This document shows positions 16,781-25,570 of a stretch of DNA of 64,000 bases, piece by piece. How positions within the stretch are numbered: position 1 is the first letter of the stretch; each line of letters begins with the position of its first letter. This DNA comes from JANQRZ01 sp965215165. Lineage in GTDB: Bacteria > Bacteroidota > Rhodothermia > Rhodothermales > JANQRZ01. Below the pieces are notes generated by a model. It had not been told where the DNA came from. It worked only from the letters and a program-made list of their open reading frames with translations, and searched no databases. The DNA is taken from positions 496,001 to 560,000 of the forward strand of contig CBDCCX010000006.1 in NCBI GenBank assembly GCA_965215165.1, in the 5' to 3' direction. The position numbers and the translations under genes were made by a program.

Positions 16781-17392
16781 GTGACCGACCCACCGCTCAC
16801 GCCCGCCCTCCTGCTCACGGCCTACCGGCGCGGCGTCTTCCCGATGGCCGATCCGGACGAGGGCGGCGCGGTCTACTGGTACGCCCCCGACCCGCGCGGC
16901 GTCCTCCCGCTCGGCGGCTTCCGCGTCCCGAAGAACCTGGCGAAGCTCGTCCGCCAGCGGCGGTTCGAGGTGACGACGGACCGGTCGTTCGAGGCTGTCA
17001 TGCGGGCGTGTGCGGCTCCGGCGGAGGGTCGGGAGACGACGTGGATATCGGACGAGATCGTGGCGGCCTACGTCGCGCTCCACCGGCGCGGGGCGGCGCA
17101 CTCGGTCGAGTGTTGGGACGACGGGCGGCTCGTCGGCGGGCTGTACGGCGTCGCGCTCGGCGGGGCGTTCTTCGGCGAGTCGATGTTCCACCGCGCCCGC
17201 GATGCGTCGAAGGTGGCGCTCGTCCACCTGGTGGAGCGGCTGCGGCGCGGCGGCTTCCGGCTGCTCGACGTGCAGTTCGTCACCGATCACCTCGCCCGGT
17301 TCGGGGCCGTCGAGGTCCCGCGCGCCGAGTACGAGCGCCGGCTCGCCGAGGCGCTCGGCGCAGACGCGCGGTGGGACCGAGCGAATATTTAA
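16781..17392 (+). CDS. aat: Leucyl/phenylalanyl-tRNA-protein transferase
   Basis: The 203-residue protein shows the Aat signature: LTPALLLTAYRRGVFPM near the start, then YWYAPDPRGVLPL, YVALHRRGAAHSVECW, LVGGLYGVALGGAFFGESMF, and LLDVQFVTDHLARFGA. It transfers Leu or Phe from aminoacyl-tRNA to N-terminal Arg/Lys of proteins, creating N-degrons for ClpAP in the bacterial N-end rule. The GTG at 16781 is chosen because family members begin just before this LTPALLL segment. The frame is open upstream, but those residues are not family-like. Confidence 0.93.
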   Translation: MTDPPLTPALLLTAYRRGVFPMADPDEGGAVYWYAPDPRGVLPLGGFRVPKNLAKLVRQRRFEVTTDRSFEAVMRACAAPAEGRETTWISDEIVAAYVALHRRGAAHSVECWDDGRLVGGLYGVALGGAFFGESMFHRARDASKVALVHLVERLRRGGFRLLDVQFVTDHLARFGAVEVPRAEYERRLAEALGADARWDRANI

Positions 17393-17457
17393 CCCGACCT
17401 TCGGACACCCGGCAGACGCCGCGCGTACCGACGTCCTCACCTGCCGCCTGCCTCGCC

Positions 17458-18405
17458 ATGCTCCGACTTCTGGTCTCGAGTCTGTTCGCCCTCCTGCTCC
17501 TCACCGCCTGCACCGACGAGGCGGCCGTGGCGGAGGAGCCGCTCGCCGCGCCCGTCGCTCAGGCCGAGGCCGTGGACGCCCCCGCCGCGCCGGACTCGTC
17601 GACCCAGCAGACGTTCGACGACCTAATGGCCTACGCGGCGGCAGAGAATCTTGCCACCCGGCCGCTCGGCGAGATCGTGCAGGCGCTCGGGCTGCGGCTG
17701 CTCGGGCGGCCCTACGTCGAGGGCGCGCTCGACCGGACGGAGACCGAGGCGCTCGTGGTCGACCTCTCGGGGTTCGACTGCGTGACCTACGTCGAGAACG
17801 TGCTCGCCCTCGCCCAGACGATCCAGAGCGGGACGCCCCAGGACGGGCCGCCGAGCTACGACGCCTACGTCCGCCGCCTCGAAGCGCTCCGCTACCGCGA
17901 CGGTCGGCTCGACGGGTATTGCAGCCGCCTCCACTACTTCACCGAGTGGCTGCTCGACAACGAGCGGAGCGGGGCGGTCCGACTCGTCAGCCAGGATTTC
18001 GGCGAGCCGTTCGACAAGACCATCGACTTCATGAGCGGCCACCGCGACGCCTACCCGAAGCTGAAGGGCGGCAACGCCCGGGGCGACTCGCTGTTCGCGT
18101 GCATCGAGAACGTCGAGGTCGGCCTGCGCGGGCACGGCGTTTCCTACGTCCCGCAAGACCAGATCCGCAGCATCTACGACCGGCTCGAGGCCGGTGACAT
18201 CATCGCCACGACGACGGACATCGAGGGGCTTGACGTGACGCACACCGGCTTCGTCTTCAAGCGCGACGGGCAGACCGGCTTCCTCCACGCCTCGCTCACC
18301 GGCGAGGTCAAGGTCTCCGAGGACTTGGCCGACTACATCGCCGGCAACAAGGTCCAGACCGGCATCCTCGTGGCGCGACCGCTTGCCGTCGGGGCCGGCG
18401 GTTGA
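17458..18405 (+). CDS. DUF1460 / N-acetylmuramoyl-alanine amidase-like lipoprotein
   Basis: The 315-residue product begins with a lipoprotein signal (MLRLLVSSLFALLLLTAC) followed by an Ala/Glu-rich linker. The main body matches DUF1460, an NlpC/P60-like cysteine hydrolase fold: LVVDLSGFDCVTYVENVLAL contains the nucleophile Cys. The catalytic His is likely in LDVTHTGFVF, and FLHASLTGEVKV is also conserved. Family members are periplasmic peptidoglycan amidases or recycling enzymes. The ATG at 17458 sits 65 bp after aat. Confidence 0.88.
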   Translation: MLRLLVSSLFALLLLTACTDEAAVAEEPLAAPVAQAEAVDAPAAPDSSTQQTFDDLMAYAAAENLATRPLGEIVQALGLRLLGRPYVEGALDRTETEALVVDLSGFDCVTYVENVLALAQTIQSGTPQDGPPSYDAYVRRLEALRYRDGRLDGYCSRLHYFTEWLLDNERSGAVRLVSQDFGEPFDKTIDFMSGHRDAYPKLKGGNARGDSLFACIENVEVGLRGHGVSYVPQDQIRSIYDRLEAGDIIATTTDIEGLDVTHTGFVFKRDGQTGFLHASLTGEVKVSEDLADYIAGNKVQTGILVARPLAVGAGG

Positions 18406-18433
18406 AAGGAGCGCGGTATTTTAGGACCTCACC

Positions 18434-18461
18434 GTAGGGGCACGGCGCGCCGTGCCCCTAC
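18434..18461. repeat. Perfect 28-bp palindrome (REP-like)
   Basis: The 28 bases are a perfect inverted repeat, arm GTAGGGGCACGGCG, with no loop bases left over. It lies between the DUF1460 gene and pfkA. It resembles REP-type extragenic palindromes and could also end transcription of the upstream gene, though no T-run follows. Confidence 0.75.
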
Positions 18462-18479
18462 CTGCATCACCCATTCGCT

Positions 18480-19463
18480 ATGCCCGAACTCACCCGGATC
18501 GGCGTGCTCACCTCCGGCGGCGACGCGCCCGGGATGAACGCCTGCCTCCGCGCCGTCGTCCGCCGCGCCGTCGTCGAGGAGCTCGAGGTCGTCGGCGTCC
18601 GCCGGGGCTACGCCGGGCTGATCGACGGCGACTTCGTCGAGATGGGCCGGCAAAGCGTCTCCAACATCCTCGGCAAGGGCGGGACGATCCTCAAGAGCGC
18701 CCGCTCCGACGGGTTCCGCGCGCCCGAGGGCCGGGCGCAGGCAGCCGAGCACCTGCGCGAGGCGGGGATCGACGCGCTCGTCGCCATCGGCGGGAACGGG
18801 ACGCTGCGCGGGGCGGCGCTGCTGCACGCCGAGCACGGCGTCGCCGTCGTCGGCTGCCCCGGCACCATCGACAACGACCTCTTCGGCACCGACGAGACGG
18901 TCGGCTACGACACGGCGCTCAACACGGCGATCGAGAACATCGACCGCATCCGGGACACGGCGGATGCGCACAACCGCCTCTTCCTGATCGAGGTGATGGG
19001 GCAGGACGCGGGCTTCATCGCGCTCCACTGCGGCATCGGCGGCGGGGCCGAGCTGATCCTGATCCCCGAGACGCTCACCCGGATGGCCTCGATCAAGGAG
19101 CGCATCCTGTCGCTGATGGTGAGCCAGCTCCGCTCCTCGATCGTGGTCGTCGCCGAGGGCGAGGAGATGGGCGGGGCCGTCAAGATCGCCGAGGCGCTCG
19201 GGGCCGACCCCGCCTTCGACGCCATCGACCTGCGGGTCTGCATCCTCGGGCACGTCCAGCGCGGCGGCTCGCCGACGGCGCGCGACCGCGTGCTCGCCAG
19301 CCGCCTCGGCTCGGCCGCCGTCGAGGCGCTGCTCGAGGGGCACGACAGCGTGATGGTCGGCCTCGTCAACAGCGACGTCAAGCTGACCCCGCTGCGCCAG
19401 GTCTGCGACCGCAAGAAGCAGATCGACTACGACCTCCTGAACCTGAGTCAGTTGCTGAGTTGA
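18480..19463 (+). CDS. pfkA: 6-phosphofructokinase with atypical active-site residues
   Basis: The 327-residue enzyme has the PfkA order: IGVLTSGGDAPGMNACLRA (nucleotide loop), RRGYAGLIDGD, CPGTIDNDLFGTDETVGYDT (catalytic Thr-Ile-Asp-Asn-Asp), and ILGHVQRGGSPTARDRVLAS (allosteric/substrate Arg and His). Two positions differ from the Escherichia coli enzyme: VAIGGNGTLRGA has Asn where GGDGS has the metal-binding Asp, and EVMGQDAG has Gln in place of the Arg of MGR. It should phosphorylate fructose 6-phosphate in glycolysis; the phosphoryl donor (ATP or another) is not certain from the motif. The start is set by the TSGGDAPG spacing. Confidence 0.9.
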   Translation: MPELTRIGVLTSGGDAPGMNACLRAVVRRAVVEELEVVGVRRGYAGLIDGDFVEMGRQSVSNILGKGGTILKSARSDGFRAPEGRAQAAEHLREAGIDALVAIGGNGTLRGAALLHAEHGVAVVGCPGTIDNDLFGTDETVGYDTALNTAIENIDRIRDTADAHNRLFLIEVMGQDAGFIALHCGIGGGAELILIPETLTRMASIKERILSLMVSQLRSSIVVVAEGEEMGGAVKIAEALGADPAFDAIDLRVCILGHVQRGGSPTARDRVLASRLGSAAVEALLEGHDSVMVGLVNSDVKLTPLRQVCDRKKQIDYDLLNLSQLLS

Positions 19464-19511
19464 AGCCTGCCGCGATCGCCTCGCCCTCCCTGGGCCTCCT
19501 GCTGCACCGCC

Positions 19512-19583
19512 GACCACGGACGGCAGACCGCAGACCGCCGGGCCGAGCCAGTCCTCGCCGTCTGCGGTCCGCCGTCGGCGGTC
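19512..19583. terminator. Long imperfect hairpin after pfkA
   Basis: Two 25-base arms (19512-19536 and 19559-19583) pair with only a few mismatches and are built from repeated words of the GACCGCAGACCG type. ACGTTTTG follows, giving a short T-run. It fits a terminator of pfkA and resembles the other word-repeat hairpins in this window in design but not in sequence. Confidence 0.55.
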
Positions 19584-19647
19584 ACGTTTTGTACTGCCGC
19601 GCCGGACGAGCCCTGCACAGCGGCGCTGTCCATAACACGCCTTAGCG

Positions 19648-20397
<750 letters not shown>

Positions 20398-20401
20398 AGA
20401 G

Positions 20402-20437
20402 CCCGGCCCCGGTCCAAGAGAACCCGGCCCCGGTCCA
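20402..20437 (+). repeat. 15-bp direct repeat
   Basis: CCCGGCCCCGGTCCA occurs at 20402-20416 and 20423-20437, a 21-bp period, immediately after the ubiE stop and before the DAHP synthase gene. No function is evident. Confidence 0.6.
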
Positions 20438-20486
20438 CACGTATCCTCGGCGCGATTCGAGTTCCTACATTTCCAGTCCTCTCTGC

Positions 20487-21545
20487 ATGATCGTCGTCCT
20501 CAACGAGCGCGCCACGCCCGCCCAGGCCCAGGCCGTCACCGAGCGCCTCGAGGCGTACGGGTTCGAGGTCACCCCCGTGGCCGGGGCGCGGCAGACGGTG
20601 CTCGCGGCCGTCGGCGTGCAGCCGGACTTCGACACGCGTCACCTCCAGGTGCTCGACGGCGTGGCGAAGGTGGTCCGTGTGACCAGCCCGCACCGCTACG
20701 TCGGCCGCTCGTGGCAGCAGGAGGACACCGTCATCGACGTCAAGGGCGTCCGCGTCGGAGGCGACGAGATCGTGATGATGGCCGGGCCGTGCTCGGTCGA
20801 GAGCGAGGAGCAACTCGACGCGGCGGCGGCGGCCGTCGCCGCCGAGGGCGCGACGTTCCTGCGCGGCGGGGCCTTCAAGCCGCGCTCGTCGCCCTACGCC
20901 TTCCAGGGCCTGGGCGAGGAAGGCCTCCGGCTCCTCCGCACCGCCGCCGACCGGCACGGGCTGCGCGTCATCACCGAAGTCATGACGCCGTCCCAGGTCG
21001 AGGTGGTCGGGCAGCACGCCGACGTGTTCCAGATCGGCGCGCGCAACATGCAGAACTTCGACCTGCTCCGCGCCGTCGGGCAGACCGAGACGCCGGTCTT
21101 CCTCAAGCGGGGGCTCGCGGCCACGGTTAAAGACTGGCTTTTGAGTGCCGAATATGTAATAGCCAGCGGTAACTCTCGGGTCATCTTGTGCGAGCGCGGC
21201 ATCCGCACCTTCGAGACCGCGACCCGCAACACCCTCGACCTGTCGGCCGTGCCCGTAGCCAAAGAGCGGACCCACCTGCCCGTGTTCGTCGACCCGAGCC
21301 ACGCGGCCGGGCTGAGCGGCCGGGTGCTGCCGCTCGCGCGGGCGGCCGTGGCGGTCGGGGCGGACGGGCTGCTCGTGGAGGTCCACCCGGACCCGCCGCG
21401 CGCGCTCTCCGACGGGCCGCAGTCGCTCACCTTCGACGGCTTCTCCGAGATGATGCGGCAGCTTCGCCGGATCGCCGAGGCCATCGGCCGGCCGATGCGC
21501 GAGGCCGTGTCCCACCCCGCAGCGCGGCACGAAACCTCTGTGTAA
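20487..21545 (+). CDS. aroF: 3-deoxy-7-phosphoheptulonate synthase (type I-beta)
   Basis: The 352-residue enzyme makes DAHP from phosphoenolpyruvate and erythrose 4-phosphate, the first step of aromatic amino-acid synthesis. Residues 1-70 form the ferredoxin-like regulatory domain found in I-beta enzymes (MIVVLNERATPAQAQ), and the barrel follows with MAGPCSVESEEQL, RGGAFKPRSSPYAFQGLG, FQIGARNMQNF, VFLKRGLAATVKDWLLSAEY, CERGIRTFE and FVDPSHAAG. The metal-binding Cys is in GPCSVES. Another aromatic-pathway gene, aroB, lies 26 kb away, so the pathway genes are scattered. Confidence 0.93.
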   Translation: MIVVLNERATPAQAQAVTERLEAYGFEVTPVAGARQTVLAAVGVQPDFDTRHLQVLDGVAKVVRVTSPHRYVGRSWQQEDTVIDVKGVRVGGDEIVMMAGPCSVESEEQLDAAAAAVAAEGATFLRGGAFKPRSSPYAFQGLGEEGLRLLRTAADRHGLRVITEVMTPSQVEVVGQHADVFQIGARNMQNFDLLRAVGQTETPVFLKRGLAATVKDWLLSAEYVIASGNSRVILCERGIRTFETATRNTLDLSAVPVAKERTHLPVFVDPSHAAGLSGRVLPLARAAVAVGADGLLVEVHPDPPRALSDGPQSLTFDGFSEMMRQLRRIAEAIGRPMREAVSHPAARHETSV

Positions 21546-21642
21546 CTCGGCGGACCGTCGTCTCTCGGCATACGCTTTGTCCGATGCTCGACTGTGCGGT
21601 CTCCCCACCGTCCCTATCTCCTCCTCTTAAGCAAGACAGATT

Positions 21643-23478
<1,836 letters not shown>

Positions 23479-23480
23479 GG

Positions 23481-23939
23481 GAGATCGGGGAGCTAGAGGA
23501 TTGAGGGATCGGGGGATTGTCTTCGAATGGGTGAGCAGCTAGACAAAACGGAGCATCTTCGCCTTCGGTCGAAAGACTTTGCGATCCGGGTGGTGAAGCT
23601 GTTTCGTACCCTTCCGAAGACGGAGGACGCGGGGTGATGGGGCGGCAGCTTCTGCGCTCGGCGACCTCGGTTGCGGCCAACCACCGGGCCGTCTGCCGCG
23701 CCCGCTCCAAGGCGGAGTTCATCGCAAAAACGGGAACGGTGGTCGAAGAAACCGACGAGACCGTATTCTGGATCGAACTCCTCGTTGACACCGATCTGGT
23801 CCAGCGTGACCGAGTATCAGAGTTGCTGGGAGAGGCAAACGAACTCCTACGCATCTTCGCCGCCTCCCACCGTACCGCGAGGACGCGCAGAGAATAGCTT
23901 CCCAATCCCTCAATTCTCCGATCCCTCAATCCCCCGATA
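23481..23939. mobile_element. Repeat-flanked element carrying a four-helix-bundle gene
   Basis: The whole gap between glmS and prfA is bounded by inverted repeats. The left arm includes ATTGAGGGATCGGGGGATTG (23500-23519); the right arm, around 23912-23933, is its reverse complement with two mismatches over 22 bases. Each arm contains additional copies of the word ATCCCTCAAT or its complement. The interior is a single four-helix-bundle gene. Such genes are known from intervening sequences in 23S rRNA and from stand-alone intergenic copies. No transposase is present and no clear target duplication was found. Confidence 0.5.
23527..23897 (+). pseudogene. Four-helix-bundle (S23/IVS-type) protein gene, frameshifted
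   Basis: The first frame runs from ATG 23527 (MGEQLDKTEHLRLRSKDFAI) and stops after 36 codons at 23635. The homologous second part begins in another frame at 23634-23637 (MGRQLLRSATSVAANHRAVC) and runs to 23897. Joined across the G4 run at 23631-23634, the two parts give a normal ~123-residue four-helix-bundle protein with QLLRSATSVAANHRA and IELLVDTDLVQRDRVSELL, as in the 23S-rRNA intervening-sequence family (TIGR02436). A one-base loss in the G run, a sequencing error, or -1 slippage could explain it. The in-frame ATG at 23637 could still allow a truncated product. Confidence 0.7.
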
Positions 23940-23942
23940 GAT

Positions 23943-25013
23943 TTGATTCCCGACGAAACGCTCCGCGACATCAGAGCCCGCCACGCCGAGATCGAACGCC
24001 TGATGGCGACGCCCGAGGTCGCCACCGACCCGGCGCAGATCGCCGACCTCGGACGCGAGCACTCGGAGCTCGGCGACCTCGTGGCGAAGATCGACCGCGT
24101 CGAGGCCCTCCGGCAGGAGGCGGCGGACCTGCGCGAGATGGCCGAAGGCGAGGAGGGCGAACTCGCCGAGATGGCCGCAGCCGAGCTCGAAGGCGTCGAG
24201 GCGAAGCTGCCCCGCGCCGAGGAGGCCCTCCGCCTCGCGCTCGTCCCCAAGGACCCCGCCGACGCCAAGGACGCCATCCTCGAGATCCGCGCCGGCACCG
24301 GCGGCGACGAGGCCAGCCTCTTCACCGGCGACCTGCTCCGGCTCTACTCCCGCTTCGCCGAGCGCCACGGCTGGAAAGTCGAGATGATGGACGCCACCGA
24401 GGGCGCGCAGGGCGGCTTCAAAGAGATCACCCTCTCGGTCAAAGGCCCCGAGGTCTTCGGGACGATGAAGTTCGAGAGCGGGGTCCACCGCGTGCAGCGC
24501 GTGCCGGCCACCGAGAGCCAGGGCCGCATCCACACCTCGGCCGCGACGGTCGCCGTGCTCCCCGAGGCCGAGGAGGTGGACGTCGAGATCCACGCCAACG
24601 ACCTCGAGATCGACGTCTACCGCTCCTCCGGGCCGGGCGGGCAGAGCGTCAACACGACCGACTCGGCCGTCCGCATCACCCACAAGCCGACGGGCCTGGT
24701 GGTGACGTGCCAGGACGAGAAGAGCCAGCACAAGAACAAAGACAAGGCCCTCCGCGTGCTCCGCAGCCGGCTCTACCAGGCGAAGCTCGACGAGATCAAC
24801 GCCGAGCGCAGCGAGCAGCGCCGCGCGCTCGTCGGCACCGGCGACCGCTCGGAGAAGATCCGCACCTACAACTACCCCCAGAGCCGCGTCACCGACCACC
24901 GCCTCTCCGGCGACGACAAGAACCACCCGCTCCAGGACGTGCTCGACGGCGACCTCGACGCGATCATCGAGGCCTTGCGGATGGCCGAGAACGCCGAGCG
25001 CCTCAGCGGCTGA
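23943..25013 (+). CDS. prfA: Peptide chain release factor 1
   Basis: The 356-residue protein reads UAA and UAG stop codons and triggers peptide release. The recognition motif PAT is in VHRVQRVPATESQGRIHTS, and the catalytic GGQ is in SSGPGGQSVNTTDSAVRITH. The N-terminal coiled region (RARHAEIERLM) and C-terminal KIRTYNYPQSRVTDHR and LDAIIEAL are typical of RF1. The only plausible start is a TTG at 23943, which abuts the right arm of the upstream repeat-flanked element. That insertion may have replaced the original upstream region and start. No hemK/prmC gene follows. Confidence 0.93.
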   Translation: MIPDETLRDIRARHAEIERLMATPEVATDPAQIADLGREHSELGDLVAKIDRVEALRQEAADLREMAEGEEGELAEMAAAELEGVEAKLPRAEEALRLALVPKDPADAKDAILEIRAGTGGDEASLFTGDLLRLYSRFAERHGWKVEMMDATEGAQGGFKEITLSVKGPEVFGTMKFESGVHRVQRVPATESQGRIHTSAATVAVLPEAEEVDVEIHANDLEIDVYRSSGPGGQSVNTTDSAVRITHKPTGLVVTCQDEKSQHKNKDKALRVLRSRLYQAKLDEINAERSEQRRALVGTGDRSEKIRTYNYPQSRVTDHRLSGDDKNHPLQDVLDGDLDAIIEALRMAENAERLSG

Positions 25014-25068
25014 GCCCGTCGCGTTTTGGTTCGCCCCTACGTTTGTTCACCGTCCTCCGACTCCTGAG

Positions 25069-25476
25069 ATGTCCCTCACGCGGCGGCTCTTCGTGCGGAG
25101 CGCGGTGCTGACGGCTGGGCCGCCGCTCATGGCGCTGCCTTTCTGGGTGATGGACGCTAGTGTAGAGGCGTGGTCGGGGTCGCTCGGGCTGTACCAAGTC
25201 GTCGCGGTGCCGCTGCTGCTGGTGCTGGTGGCGTTTACGTTCTACCGCCGGACGCGGTGGCTGCGCGTGCGGAGGTACCTCGCCGCGATGGGCGGCGCGG
25301 CCCTCGTCGGCGTCGGGCTGTGGTACCTCGGCATCGGGCTACACCGCGGGGCACTGGTGCGGCCGGACGCGCTCACGGTCGAGCTGATGGGCATCGCGCT
25401 CGGGGCGCAGCTCCTCGCGGCGTACGGAGCGGCCCTGGTGATCGCCGGGGTGCGGCGGATGCAAGCGAGGCCGTAG
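25069..25476 (+). CDS. Small integral membrane protein, unknown
   Basis: The 135-residue protein has a short basic start (MSLTRRLFVRS) and four likely transmembrane helices, including LYQVVAVPLLLVLVAFTFY, MGGAALVGVGLWYLGIGL and IALGAQLLAAYGAALVIAGV. A basic FYRRTRWLRVRRY loop separates helices 2 and 3 and should be cytoplasmic. No family motif was recognised. It lies between prfA and the DUF5686 gene with no obvious functional link. Confidence 0.7.
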   Translation: MSLTRRLFVRSAVLTAGPPLMALPFWVMDASVEAWSGSLGLYQVVAVPLLLVLVAFTFYRRTRWLRVRRYLAAMGGAALVGVGLWYLGIGLHRGALVRPDALTVELMGIALGAQLLAAYGAALVIAGVRRMQARP

Positions 25477-25570
25477 GGCGTTACGCCGTAACCCCCACGG
25501 CGCGGCACGGTACGGTGTAACAGATCCCGTTTGGTCCCGTAGCGGCCGTCCCCTCACCGAGCTTTCCGCC

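Noticed and set aside
21546..21642. glmS ribozyme upstream of glmS
   Set aside because: The gap is only 97 bp and shows no ribozyme-like pseudoknot; such ribozymes are typical of Firmicutes.
23481..23939. Fragment of a 23S rRNA gene with an intervening sequence
   Set aside because: The flanks are glmS and prfA coding sequences. No rRNA sequence is present, only the protein family known from rRNA intervening sequences.
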